A stretch of 64,000 bases of DNA. Origin: Flavobacterium sp. (GTDB taxonomy: Bacteria > Bacteroidota > Bacteroidia > Flavobacteriales > Flavobacteriaceae). The notes under the pieces are model-generated. The model was not told the origin of the DNA. It worked only from the letters and a program-made list of their open reading frames with translations, and did not search any database. The first letter of the stretch is position 1; every line of letters begins with the position of its first letter. The position numbers and the translations under genes are program-made. Below, piece by piece: positions 51,462 to 60,740 of the stretch. Location: NCBI RefSeq assembly GCF_004295795.1, contig NZ_SEBR01000006.1:124001-188000 (forward strand), read 5' to 3'.

Positions 51462-52752
51462 AAATGAGTTCAAGTTTGGATTGGTTGTTTTGGAAGGTTG
51501 GCGCGGTGATCACCAGCCGGCTTACGGCAGCATTGTATCCGACCGGCATAAGCGCGATCCCATAATTGAGATATTCGGGATTCTCAAGCATCTTTTGTAG
51601 GAAAGTCGTCACGGGCGCGATCACGTAAACCTCGTTGTATTCCGTGTTCTCTCGCTTGATGTAGGCTTTGGCCTCGTTTCCTGCTTCGTCAGCGAGCACT
51701 TGGAAAATGTCGTTGTTCTGGTCGACGATAAGCACATACATCGAATCGACGGCATACAAGTTGTCGTTGTAATAATTCGGATCGATCCTGAGCTTGAGGT
51801 TCGCCTTGAAAATCTTGCCGTTGTCCTCGTTGATCTGGCTGATTGAACGGATCGTCGGAAATTTGATTTTCGCGGTCAAGCCGATGCCACTTTGCAGATA
51901 AGTCAAGTTGCCAACCGAACCCGAGGCCAGTTCCATTTCCTGATTCGCCAAACCCGAAAATGCCGTTCCGGAGCGATCGCTCGTAATTCTGGTCGCGTAT
52001 TTCCTGACCTCGTCGATTCCGTTGAGCTTGAAGTCGAGATGGCCTTCGCTGTCTTCGCTTCCCGGATACGAATAGTAAAGCCGAATGTACATTTGTTGGA
52101 CGTTATAGCCCATGATCGCCGCGTTGTCAGCATCGGACGGACTGAGTTTTACGCCCTTGAAATAATCCCGCAAGGTCTCGGCGCTTGCGATCTGCCCGGA
52201 GCGGATGTTCGTATAAAGCAGCTGTCCGAGCGCATCCGAAAGTTTTACCGTAACCGAATCCTTGCTCGTTCTGGGCAAAAAGTAGGTTTCTCCCAAAAGC
52301 GCATCCGAGGCATTAAAATTTGCCGTGTTGTAATAATCGGTGACGCCGTTCGGGAGTTTGATCGTCTCGGTCAATTGGCGCACCTGAATGCGCTGATGCG
52401 CCAAAGTGTCGGCGTAGAAATAATCGTCGTAAGGCAAATTGAGCACGATCGAATCAAAAACCGTTTCCTCGGGAATGTAATATGTGGCCGGAATCAATTC
52501 GGCGAAAGCGTCGGCACGCACCTTTCCGAAAACCGGATCTTCATATTGTCCGACCAAAATCCTCGTCCCCGAATCGTTGACGATGCTGTCGAATTTGAAC
52601 GTGGACATGTCGACCTGGAAAGTGTCGATCCGGATAAGGCGAAGATTAGTTCCCGTGAGTTGGTCGGAATCGAGCCAGATATCGGTATCGCTGCACGAAG
52701 TCGCGAAAATGCCAATCAGGCAAAGGGCAAAAAGTCGAATGGAGTGAATCAT
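51445..52752 (-). CDS. DUF4270 family lipoprotein
   Basis: The 435-residue protein has a lipoprotein signal (LCLIGIFATSC, Cys20), followed by a DUF4270 body: TDIWLDSDQL, LVGQYEDPVFGKVRADAFAEL ... FDSIVLNLPYDDYFYADT. The family is a Bacteroidota surface lipoprotein, often next to FadL-like barrels and Kelch proteins, of unknown function. It is co-transcribed with the downstream barrel. Its divergent neighbour is the Kelch lipoprotein. Confidence 0.9.
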   Translation of the reverse strand: MIHSIRLFALCLIGIFATSCSDTDIWLDSDQLTGTNLRLIRIDTFQVDMSTFKFDSIVNDSGTRILVGQYEDPVFGKVRADAFAELIPATYYIPEETVFDSIVLNLPYDDYFYADTLAHQRIQVRQLTETIKLPNGVTDYYNTANFNASDALLGETYFLPRTSKDSVTVKLSDALGQLLYTNIRSGQIASAETLRDYFKGVKLSPSDADNAAIMGYNVQQMYIRLYYSYPGSEDSEGHLDFKLNGIDEVRKYATRITSDRSGTAFSGLANQEMELASGSVGNLTYLQSGIGLTAKIKFPTIRSISQINEDNGKIFKANLKLRIDPNYYNDNLYAVDSMYVLIVDQNNDIFQVLADEAGNEAKAYIKRENTEYNEVYVIAPVTTFLQKMLENPEYLNYGIALMPVGYNAAVSRLVITAPTFQNNQSKLELIYAIYD

Positions 52753-52938
52753 GCCGCCAAATGTAGGGGCGCGCTTCGACGGCCGGAAACACTATCGGCA
52801 ATGCGTTTTTTTGTATCGACGGAAAGGCCAAAATCGGCGACAAGTGTGCCCGAAATGCATCCGACAGCCAAAAATCGGCATTTGCAGACAAAAACTGCCG
52901 ATTGGTATATTATGCTTCGAACTGCCGAACGCAAGCCA

Positions 52939-52946
52939 TAAGTTTG
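52939..52946 (+). promoter_or_regulatory. -7 box of the Kelch operon
   Basis: TAAGTTTG, perfect TAnnTTTG, 24 bases before the ATG. Confidence 0.45.
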
Positions 52947-52970
52947 GTCTGCATTCAAAACTTTTCAACT

Positions 52971-53945
52971 ATGCTCTACAAAAAACAACTGTTGTCCGCT
53001 TTCGCCTTTTTGGCTTTGTGCCTTGCCGGATGTTCGGACGACGACGAATCGATAAAAGGAAACTGGCTCGTCTCTACCGTTTTCGACGGATCGCCGCGTG
53101 GCAGCGCCGTGAGTTTCACCATTGGCGATTTCGCTTTCATGGGAACGGGTTACGACGGAGACGATTACCTCAACGATTTCTGGAAATACGACATAAACGG
53201 CGGCTATTGGACGCAGGTCTCGAATTTTCCGGGCACGCCGAGAAGTTCGGCCGTGGCATTCGCTATCGGAACAAACGGTTATGTGGGCACGGGTTATGAC
53301 GGCACGAACCAATTGGGCGACTTCTATAAATATGACACAAATTCCAATTCGTGGCAGGCGATTCCTGATTTTGGCGGAACGGCAAGACGCGCGGCGGTCG
53401 CTTTCAATTCAGATGCTTACGGCTATGTGGGAACCGGTTTTGACGGCACGAACGACAAAAAGGATTTCTGGAAATTCAATCCCGAAACGAACACTTGGGA
53501 AGAACTTTTCGGATTCGGCGGAAACAAGAGACGCGAAGCCACGAACTTCACGATCGGGAACGTGGTCTATATGGGAACCGGCGCCTCGAACAACATCAAC
53601 CAAACCGATTTCTGGTCGTTCGACTTGAGCAGCGAAACCTGGACGCGGCTCAAAGACATCGACGACAAAAGCTCCTATGAGATCGAACGCGCGAACGCCA
53701 CCGGATTCACGATTGGAAACCGCGGTTACATTTGCGGAGGAAACGGCCACAACAGCACTTGGGAATACGAAACCGCAACCGACAAATGGACCAAGAAAAC
53801 CAACTTCGAAGGCGCTTTCCGCCAGGACGCGTCGGTGATCGACAACGGCACGCGAGGTTTTGTGTTACTCGGCAAGAACGGGAATTACTATTATGACGAC
53901 ATGTACGAGTTCAAGCCGGACGAGGCTTATGAGGACGAAGATTAA
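52971..53945 (+). CDS. Kelch-repeat beta-propeller lipoprotein
   Basis: The 324-residue protein has a lipoprotein signal (Cys21) and then six or so repeats of the Kelch pattern (AFMGTGYDGDDYLNDFWKYDI, GYVGTGYDGTNQLGDFYKYD, GYVGTGFDGTNDKKDFWKFN and so on), forming a beta-propeller. Such propellers in Bacteroidota act as surface binding or sensing scaffolds. It is followed by a terminator-like hairpin and then by DUF4907-LytS-LytTR, so it may belong to a signalling unit. Confidence 0.9.
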   Translation: MLYKKQLLSAFAFLALCLAGCSDDDESIKGNWLVSTVFDGSPRGSAVSFTIGDFAFMGTGYDGDDYLNDFWKYDINGGYWTQVSNFPGTPRSSAVAFAIGTNGYVGTGYDGTNQLGDFYKYDTNSNSWQAIPDFGGTARRAAVAFNSDAYGYVGTGFDGTNDKKDFWKFNPETNTWEELFGFGGNKRREATNFTIGNVVYMGTGASNNINQTDFWSFDLSSETWTRLKDIDDKSSYEIERANATGFTIGNRGYICGGNGHNSTWEYETATDKWTKKTNFEGAFRQDASVIDNGTRGFVLLGKNGNYYYDDMYEFKPDEAYEDED

Positions 53946-53960
53946 TTGTTTTTTGTTTTT

Positions 53961-53991
53961 GGGTCGGATTTTAGGATCCGGCCCTTTTTTT
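53961..53991 (+). terminator. Terminator/attenuator between Kelch and DUF4907 genes
   Basis: GGGTCGGAT, loop TTTAG, ATCCGGCCC and a T-run. It lies 13 bases before the next start codon, so it could separate or attenuate the downstream genes. Confidence 0.75.
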
Positions 53992-54003
53992 CGTGAGAAT
54001 TTT

Positions 54004-54303
54004 ATGAGAACCTTGACATTCCTGACACTTGCGCTTTGCTACCTTTCGTGCAACAGACAAACAGACGACATTTCGACAAAAGTTTACGCTACGCAAAACG
54101 GCTTCGGCTACGACCTTGAGATTCGCGGCAAGACGGCCATCCGCCAAATAACTATTCCCGCAATTGCCGGAAACGCTGCGTTTTGCGACAGCCTTGACGC
54201 CGTAAAGGTTTCAGATTTGGTGAAACGCAAACTCTCCAGGCGCGAAAATCCATCGGTGAGCAAGCGCGAAATCGACTCGCTCAAAATAAGGACCAAATGC
54301 TGA
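54004..54303 (+). CDS. DUF4907 family lipoprotein
   Basis: The 99-residue protein has a lipoprotein signal (Cys16) and the DUF4907 pattern NGFGYDLEIRGKTAIRQITIPAIAGNAAFCDSLDAVKVSDLVKRKL. The family is small, Bacteroidota-specific, of unknown function, and often lies beside Kelch proteins and LytTR systems, as here. It overlaps the kinase gene by 7 bases. Confidence 0.87.
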   Translation: MRTLTFLTLALCYLSCNRQTDDISTKVYATQNGFGYDLEIRGKTAIRQITIPAIAGNAAFCDSLDAVKVSDLVKRKLSRRENPSVSKREIDSLKIRTKC

Positions 54304-55331
54304 AAAGGCTTTATCCGCACGTTACCGGAAATACGAGGAATTTCCTGCTTCACCTGATGTTGTGGGTTTTGCTGCTTTCGATTCCGTTCATGGATATGGT
54401 CACGCGCGGAGGCGAATTCGACATCTGGCTTTTGCTAAGACTTATCGTCGCGCTCGGACTTTTCTATTTCAACTATTTCATCCTTGTCCCAAAGTTTCTT
54501 GTCGCGAGGAAACTCAACCAATATTTGCTCGTGATCGTGCCTTTGGTCTTCGGATTGTCTTATCTCACGGCCGTTTACGGGGAATTTCATCCGCCGAGGC
54601 GCTTTTTGCAAAGCCCTAATCCGGCGCCACCCGATTTCGCCATGCGCTACATTCCGTCTTTGGTGACTTTTACCTTGCACGCCTTGGCCAGCACGATGTC
54701 GCGGCTTTACATCGAATGGAGCGACACGAGTAAGAAACAGCTGGAAACGGCGACCGAGAAACGCGCCGCCGAACTCATGTTCCTCAAAGCGCAGTTGAAT
54801 CCGCATTTCTTTTTCAATTCGCTCAATACGATTTACTCGCTTTCGATCAAAAAGGCGTCCGAAGGTCCGGAAGCCATCATCAGTCTGTCGAATCTGATGC
54901 GCTATGTCTTGTATGAAACCGACAAGGACATCGTGCGACTCGAGGACGATCTGCAATACTTGACCGATTATATCGAGCTGTCCAAACTCCGCTTGACGGC
55001 AAACAATAAAGTGAATTTCTCGGTCAACGGCGATGCGGGAAACATGCTTATTCCGCCTTTACTGTTCATTTCTTTCGTAGAGAACGCTTTCAAGCACGGA
55101 GCCGCGCCGGTAGACGACACAGGAATCGACATCAGTTTCGGGATCACGCCCAAACAGATCGAATTTCGCGTGGCCAACACGATCCACAAGGAAAGAACCG
55201 CCGGAAAATATTCGGGTGTCGGGCTTGAGAATACTTTGTCGCGCATCAACCTGTATTTCCCGAACCGCAATTTTTTCAGCGCTTTCGAACGCGACGGCCG
55301 CTATATCGTAAACCTAATCATTTCGCTATGA
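54297..55331 (+). CDS. LytS-type sensor histidine kinase
   Basis: The 344-residue kinase has four membrane helices (about 17-35, 44-66, 75-95 and 118-136), a coiled coil, His170 in FLKAQLNPHFFFNSLN and a HATPase domain with ENAFKHG and GVGLENTLSRI. Proteins of this type work with LytTR regulators, encoded next. It lacks a large periplasmic sensor, so it may sense membrane state or a partner such as DUF4907. The stop overlaps the regulator start (ATGA). Confidence 0.92.
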   Translation: MLKRLYPHVTGNTRNFLLHLMLWVLLLSIPFMDMVTRGGEFDIWLLLRLIVALGLFYFNYFILVPKFLVARKLNQYLLVIVPLVFGLSYLTAVYGEFHPPRRFLQSPNPAPPDFAMRYIPSLVTFTLHALASTMSRLYIEWSDTSKKQLETATEKRAAELMFLKAQLNPHFFFNSLNTIYSLSIKKASEGPEAIISLSNLMRYVLYETDKDIVRLEDDLQYLTDYIELSKLRLTANNKVNFSVNGDAGNMLIPPLLFISFVENAFKHGAAPVDDTGIDISFGITPKQIEFRVANTIHKERTAGKYSGVGLENTLSRINLYFPNRNFFSAFERDGRYIVNLIISL

Positions 55332-56038
55332 GTTTGAAAACCGTGATTCTCGACGACGAGCCGCTTGCCATAGAAGTCATCCGCGCTTATTGTGATTCTT
55401 TGTCAGATGTGGAAGTTTTGGCCGAATTCTCAAGTCCTATCGAAGCCATGACGTTCATCAACTCGAACGCCGTCGACCTGGTTTTTCTCGACATCGAAAT
55501 GCCATTGCTTTCCGGAATCGAGCTCGTGGAAACGCTGAGTTCCAAACCGCAGATCGTCTTTACGACGGCTTATCCGCAATTCGCGCTCGAAGGTTTTGAG
55601 TTGGATGCGTGCGATTATCTGATCAAACCCGTATCGTACAAGCGCTTTCTCAAGGCGATCAACAAGGCGCGAAAGTTGCTTCCGGCCGAAAACGCATCCG
55701 AAGCAAAACCTTTGCCCGAAGCCGAAAAACCGTTCATCTTCATCAAATCGGAATACGAAAGCCTCAAGGTTTTTGCCGATGAGATAAAGTACGTGGAGAG
55801 TTTGCGCGATTATCTCAAAATCCATCTGTCGAACGGAAAATTCGTGCTCACGCTGTCGAATTTCAAGAACCTGCTCGAAAAATTGCCCGACAAGACGTTC
55901 ATGCGCGTGCACAATTCGTATGTCGTGAACATCAGTTTCGTGAATTCGATCCAGCGCAACCGCATTCTCATTGACAACAACCGCATTCCGATCAGCGATA
56001 CTTACAAGAAGGCGTTTTTTGAGAAGATCAGGATTTAG
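55328..56038 (+). CDS. LytTR response regulator
   Basis: The 236-residue protein has a receiver domain (phospho-Asp55 in FLDIEMP, Lys near YLIKPV) and a LytTR DNA-binding domain (IKYVESLRDYLKIHL ... FMRVHNSYVVNISFVNSI). It is coupled to the kinase before it. It probably controls envelope genes near it, such as the Kelch and DUF4270 genes; this is inference from position. Followed by a repeat-rich gap. Confidence 0.93.
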   Translation: MSLKTVILDDEPLAIEVIRAYCDSLSDVEVLAEFSSPIEAMTFINSNAVDLVFLDIEMPLLSGIELVETLSSKPQIVFTTAYPQFALEGFELDACDYLIKPVSYKRFLKAINKARKLLPAENASEAKPLPEAEKPFIFIKSEYESLKVFADEIKYVESLRDYLKIHLSNGKFVLTLSNFKNLLEKLPDKTFMRVHNSYVVNISFVNSIQRNRILIDNNRIPISDTYKKAFFEKIRI

Positions 56039-56143
56039 TTGAGTGCCTGAGTGCAAAGTGCGAAAGTGCCTGAGATTGCTGAACCGAAGTTGTACTGGAA
56101 AACGCTCTAAATTAGAAATAGAATTCGATCTCGACTTTTAAAT

Positions 56144-56193
56144 TCGTCCTGATAGCTGTCGGGTTTGGAATTTGGAATTTGGAATTTGGAATT
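56144..56193. repeat. AATTTGG tandem repeat
   Basis: GTCCTGATAGCTGTCGGG followed by four TTTGGAA units; related to 4085-4395. It ends 40 bases before the next gene. Confidence 0.75.
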
Positions 56194-56231
56194 TTAAAAC
56201 CGATATTAGGTCATTCGATTTCAGCAAAAAC

Positions 56232-56645
56232 ATGAGCAAAACCACTACCCGATTCATTTACTTTCTGGCGCCATTGGTTTTTATTGGATCGGAAATCATC
56301 CGGACTTTCGTGCGCCCGGAATACGGAAAAGCCAAATACGGACTGCTCGCCGAAACTTTAGGCTGGCTCCCGAACTTGCTCGCCGGATTTGCCATTATGG
56401 CGCTGGCGGTCTCGGGTCTTCAGCTTTATCAGGACGCCGTTTCAAAAACCGTTTCCCGAAACCATAGGATTCTGTTGCTTTTGGCTTCATCCGCAATCGC
56501 CTTAACCGGATTGATTTTACACGAGATTTTTCAGAAAGGCACGGGTTTGTATTATGACGTTAACGATATTGTCGCTACTGTTGCGGGCGTTCTTATTGGC
56601 GCTTTTTACTTTTTTCTTGTACACCTTAGGTTTTCTGAAAGCTGA
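56232..56645 (+). CDS. Four-helix membrane protein of unknown function
   Basis: The 137-residue protein has four hydrophobic helices (about 8-24, 41-62, 78-97 and 112-132), with HEIFQKGTGLYYDVNDIVATVAGVLIGAFYF in the last part resembling small membrane proteins of the VanZ-like type in general pattern only. The start at 56232 is set by family-like N-terminus (MSKTTTRFIYFLAPLVFIG); the frame upstream is repeat sequence. Function not assigned. Confidence 0.7.
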   Translation: MSKTTTRFIYFLAPLVFIGSEIIRTFVRPEYGKAKYGLLAETLGWLPNLLAGFAIMALAVSGLQLYQDAVSKTVSRNHRILLLLASSAIALTGLILHEIFQKGTGLYYDVNDIVATVAGVLIGAFYFFLVHLRFSES

Positions 56646-57649
56646 TTTTTTTTACCATTAAGAACTTTAAGTTCATTAGGACGCTTTGCTTTTTTCAAGC
56701 CGGAAATTCGTTGGCTGAATTTTGAACCTTTAAGAGCGTTAAGGCGCTTCGCTTGTCGTAACAATAGAAAGCCTTTAGATTTTTGAACAATTAAGATAGT
56801 TCAGGTTAGTTAAGTTTTTACCGATAGCCATTCGTGCAGTGCCTTCGGCCAATTCGCTTTGCTCGGGTCGTGGAAAAAAAATTTAAACCATTAAGAACAT
56901 TAAGAACATTAAGGCGCTTCGCTTGTTGCAAAACCGAAATTCTTCGCGGATTTTCTGAACCATTAAGATCTTAAGGAAGTTGAGGCTGGCGTCGATTTTC
57001 GGTTTGATCCGTGTTATCAGAAAGCGCAGCGGAAATCAGTATTATCCGTGAAAATCCGTGCACTCGTGGCAAAAAAATCAGCGGCAAAATTCGTGCATTG
57101 CCTTTGGCCAATTCGCTTTGCTCGGGTCGTGGCAAAAAAATTTAAACCATTAAGAACATTAGGAGCATTATGGCGTTTCGCTTGTTTCAAAACCGTAATT
57201 CTTCGCGGATTTCTCTGAACCAGTAAAATCTTAAGGAAGTTGAGGCTGGTGTCGATTTTCGGTTTGATCCGTGTAATCCGAAAGCGCAGCGGAAATCAGT
57301 GTTATCCGTGAAAATCCGTGGGGTCGTGGCAAAAAAATAAACCATTAAGAACATTAAGAGCGTTAAGAGCATTAAGGCGCGTCGCTCATTGCAAAAACAG
57401 AAACCTTGAGATTTTTGAACAATTAAGATAGTTAAGGTTAGTTAAGTTTTTCGTGCAGTCGTGGCAAAAAAATTTAAACCATTAAGAGCATTAAGAGCAT
57501 TAAGACACTTCGCTTGTTGCAAAACCGAAATTTTTCGCGGATTTTCTGAACCATCAAGAATGGTTAGAAAAGTCAAGGTCGTGCCGATCGCACTTTATGA
57601 CCGCTATTTTTCAGAATAAAACTCTTGATGAACTTAAGGTCCTTACTGG
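56646..57649. repeat. Decayed tandem repeat region (ATTAAG / CCGTGAAAATCCGTG)
   Basis: A unit of about 258 bases (56881-57138) is repeated at 57139-57396 with about 85-90% identity by eye: TTTAAACCATTAAGAACATTA, CGCTTGTTGCAAAACCG, TTAAGGAAGTTGAGGCTGG, CGCAGCGGAAATCAG, TTATCCGTGAAAATCCGTG. Partial third and fourth units follow (57340-57470, 57470-57570). No coding region. Confidence 0.85.
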
Positions 57650-57721
57650 TTGAATCTCGGCAAGATCTTAGGAATTTTTTATCTCAGGAACTTGGCACTT
57701 TTTATTTCAGGCGCTCCGGCA

Positions 57722-58447
57722 CTACTCAATCGAATTCCCGCGAACAAACTCCTGAAACCGTTCCTTGTATTGATCGGCAACGGTGATCCGCTGGTTTGCG
57801 ATGATGACCTGGCTCCGTTCAATCGATTCGATCTTGTCGAGATTCACGATAAACGACCGATGGATTCTCATGAACCGCGATTCGGGAAGTTCTGCCTCGA
57901 GCGATTTGAGGTTCATGCGCGTCAATACCGATCGCTTGTTGTCGCTCAAAGCCACTTTGATGTAATCGCGAACGCCCTCAAAGTACAGGATTTCTTCGAA
58001 TTTGATCTTGACCTGCTTGTAATCGGCTTTCACGAACAGGAAATCGGTTTCAGGTTTTGCCGCAGACTGGCTTCTGACCAAAGCGAACCATTCCTTGGCG
58101 CGCAAGGCCGAGTTATAGAATTCGTCGAAACTGAAAGGCTTCAAAAGATAATCGAGCGCATCGGCCTTGAAACCTTCGATCGCATATTCGTTGAAAGCGG
58201 TGGTGAAGATCACGCGCGTGTTTTTTGACAAGGTTTTCGACAATTCCACTCCCGTCAATTCGGGCATCTGGATATCGAGAAAAATCAGGTCGATGTTCTC
58301 GTCTTCGAGGATTTCCAAAGCTTCGAACGCATTTGAGCAAGCCGCGCGCAATTCGAGGAAAGGCGTCTTTTTGGCATAACTTTCAATGAGGCGCAACGCC
58401 ATCGGTTCGTCGTCGACTACGAGACATTTGATCTTTCTTTCGCTCAT
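57722..58447 (-). CDS. LytTR response regulator (second copy)
   Basis: The 241-residue protein has phospho-Asp58 in FLDIQMP, a LytTR DNA-binding domain (EEILYFEGVRDYIKVAL ... FMRIHRSFIVNLDKIESI) and ends VRGNSIE. It overlaps the kinase gene by 4 bases (ATGA). It is the last gene of the efflux operon, which makes that operon its likely target or its input. About half of its residues match the first LytTR protein by eye. Confidence 0.93.
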   Translation of the reverse strand: MSERKIKCLVVDDEPMALRLIESYAKKTPFLELRAACSNAFEALEILEDENIDLIFLDIQMPELTGVELSKTLSKNTRVIFTTAFNEYAIEGFKADALDYLLKPFSFDEFYNSALRAKEWFALVRSQSAAKPETDFLFVKADYKQVKIKFEEILYFEGVRDYIKVALSDNKRSVLTRMNLKSLEAELPESRFMRIHRSFIVNLDKIESIERSQVIIANQRITVADQYKERFQEFVRGNSIE

Positions 58448-59484
58448 GGTTTCAGATCGATTACGAGTTTGGTTCGGAATACTTCGGCGTCGTTACCGAA
58501 CGCAAAACTGTGTTTGTTTGGATAAAGCAGTTCGAGTCGCTTTCGCAGATTCTGCAATCCGATGCCTGATCCGCTGCGGTCGTTCTCGCGTTTCCGGAAG
58601 TTTCCGTTGGCGCTTTCGAAGATGACTTTTCCGTCCGATACGGACAACCTGAAATCGAGTTCGGAATTCCCGGTGGCCGAAACGCCGTGCTTGAAAGCGT
58701 TTTCTATGAGCGAGATAAACAGCAAAGGCGCGACTCTGACCTCATCGACCACATGCGGAAAATCGGCTTTGACCACCGTTTTGCTCGAAGTTCTCAAATC
58801 CATCAAAGCGATATATTGCTTCATGAAATCGACCTCTTTCCTGAGCGGGACGAACTCCGAATTCGTGTCGTACAACAAATAGCGCATCAAAACGCCCAAA
58901 CTGTGGATCGTTTCTTTGGCCTGTTCGGGCGAAATGTCCACCAACGAATAGATGTTGTTGAGCGAGTTGAAGAAAAAATGCGGCTGAAGCTGATATTTCA
59001 AGTGTTGCAATTCGGTTGCCAGACGCGCATTTTCGGATTCTTTCCTTTCGGATTCAGATCTGATCCAACGGTCGAAAATCCGCAATCCGATGGCGAACAA
59101 AACCGGAACCAGGAACGAAATCCCGTCCAGATAGATGAAAAAGCGCAAAGGCGGCGGATTGCCTCCGGGTTTGGGTCCGCCCGGATGGCCACTCATCAAA
59201 TCCCGCATTTCGAACTTTAGCCAGATGAAAAGCGCGATCAACGCCAGATTCAGCAAAACGAACACGAACACTTTCCTGCGCACCAGAAACCGGTCGACCA
59301 AAATCGCGTAATTCGTGTAGAAAATCAACGCGTAAAAGGCCAGCGGCGCCCACAAATGCTCGAACGTCCTTTCGGTTTCGAACCCTTGCCCGGACAACAA
59401 AACGTAAGGCAAACTGAACAGCAAAGCCCAAATCGAGACGTGCAGCAAAGGCACGAAAAACTTATGTCGCAAAATCTTATTCAT
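58444..59484 (-). CDS. LytS-type sensor histidine kinase (second copy)
   Basis: The 346-residue kinase has four helices, a Pro/Gly-rich loop (GHPGGPKPGGNPPPL), His169 in YQLQPHFFFNSLN, and HATPase motifs ENAFKHG and GIGLQNLRKRL. Start chosen as the ATG at 59484, overlapping the permease stop by 8 bases. It pairs with the LytTR regulator after it and is translated from the efflux operon. The stimulus may be the efflux substrate or envelope stress. Confidence 0.92.
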   Translation of the reverse strand: MNKILRHKFFVPLLHVSIWALLFSLPYVLLSGQGFETERTFEHLWAPLAFYALIFYTNYAILVDRFLVRRKVFVFVLLNLALIALFIWLKFEMRDLMSGHPGGPKPGGNPPPLRFFIYLDGISFLVPVLFAIGLRIFDRWIRSESERKESENARLATELQHLKYQLQPHFFFNSLNNIYSLVDISPEQAKETIHSLGVLMRYLLYDTNSEFVPLRKEVDFMKQYIALMDLRTSSKTVVKADFPHVVDEVRVAPLLFISLIENAFKHGVSATGNSELDFRLSVSDGKVIFESANGNFRKRENDRSGSGIGLQNLRKRLELLYPNKHSFAFGNDAEVFRTKLVIDLKP

Positions 59485-60694
59485 AACGCAAAGCAACTAT
59501 CGGGTCAAGTGCGGCGGCTTTTCTGGCAGGATACCATCCGAAGAAAATTCCGGTGACGGCGCAAACCGCGAACGAGACGACTATCGAGAAAATCGTGACG
59601 GAAACCGGCCACGAGAGCGCACTCGAAACCACGACCGTGAGACCCAATCCCAAAACTACACCAATTATTCCACCTGTGATGCTGATGATTACGGCTTCGG
59701 CCAAAAATTGCAGCATGATGTCGTTCCCGCGCCCGCCGACGGCCATTCGCAACCCGATTTCTCGCGTCCTTTCCTTGACCGAGACATACATGATGTTCAT
59801 GATCCCGATTCCGCCTATGAAAAGCGAGATTCCGGCGATCGCCACGAGCAAGACCGTGAGCATTTCGCTTGTGGAACTGAACGTCGAGATGAGTTCCTGT
59901 TGCGAAAAAACGTTGAAATTGTCCTGGTCCGCGCCTTCGAGTTTGTGATTTTTTCGCAGGATTTTTGTGATTTCGGTCACGGCTTTTTCGGCGACGGCCT
60001 CGCTTTTGGCCGAAGTCACGATCGATTGCAGATAAGTCACGGCCAGAATCCTTTTTTGGACCGCGGTGTAAGGTGCGAGAATCACGTCGTCCTGATCCTG
60101 TCCGAAAGTGTTTTCGCCTTTTTCGGATAAAACGCCTATGACCTTGAACGGAATGCTGTTGAAACGGATGGTTTTCCCTATCGGATTTTCACTCCCGAAA
60201 AGATTCTCGACCACGGTTTGCCCGATGACCGCGACTTTGGCCGAGGTTTTCACGTCTTGTTCGGAGAACATCGCCCCGTCCTTGACCTCGAGTACGCGCA
60301 CTTTGAGATAGTCGGGCGCGACGCCGTAAATCGTGGTTGGCCAGTTCTTGGATCCGTTTATGGATTGTCCGCTCGAATTGACCAAAGGCGAAGTGTGTGC
60401 TATGAAAGTGCCTTGTTTTTCGATTTCGGACAGGTCGTTCAGCGTAAGCGATTGCATCGTGCCCGGATCTTGCCGCACGCCGCCCATCATGCCGGCGCCG
60501 GGACGGATCGTGATCATGTTCGAGCCCATGGCCGAAATCTGGCTTTTGATGCTTTCCTTCGATCCTTCTCCAATGGCAAGCATCGCAATGACCGAAGCCA
60601 CGCCGATAATCACGCCAAGCATCGTCAGAAACGCCCGCGTTTTATTGAGCTTTAGCGCTTTGAAGGCTATTTTTATGAGGTTGTTAAGATTCAT
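59477..60694 (-). CDS. MacB-type ABC transporter permease
   Basis: The 405-residue protein has the MacB/FtsX topology: one N-terminal helix (about 23-43), a large periplasmic domain (MacB_PCD, about 45-270), and three helices near the C-terminus (about 282-305, 330-360 and 370-390), ending EPIVALRYE-like. It couples ATP hydrolysis in the cytoplasm to movement of the adaptor complex. Its ATPase is a separate gene, as often in Bacteroidota. Confidence 0.93.
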   Translation of the reverse strand: MNLNNLIKIAFKALKLNKTRAFLTMLGVIIGVASVIAMLAIGEGSKESIKSQISAMGSNMITIRPGAGMMGGVRQDPGTMQSLTLNDLSEIEKQGTFIAHTSPLVNSSGQSINGSKNWPTTIYGVAPDYLKVRVLEVKDGAMFSEQDVKTSAKVAVIGQTVVENLFGSENPIGKTIRFNSIPFKVIGVLSEKGENTFGQDQDDVILAPYTAVQKRILAVTYLQSIVTSAKSEAVAEKAVTEITKILRKNHKLEGADQDNFNVFSQQELISTFSSTSEMLTVLLVAIAGISLFIGGIGIMNIMYVSVKERTREIGLRMAVGGRGNDIMLQFLAEAVIISITGGIIGVVLGLGLTVVVSSALSWPVSVTIFSIVVSFAVCAVTGIFFGWYPARKAAALDPIVALRYE

Positions 60695-60740
60695 TTTTTT
60701 GGATAATAGATGATAGAAGATAGATAATAGACGTTGTTCC

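Noticed and set aside
57187..57372. Minus-strand 61-codon frame
   Set aside because: It lies wholly in the decayed tandem repeat region.
56646..57649. CRISPR or insertion-sequence remnant
   Set aside because: Units are about 258 bases, unequal, without spacers or transposase-like reading frames or terminal inverted repeats.
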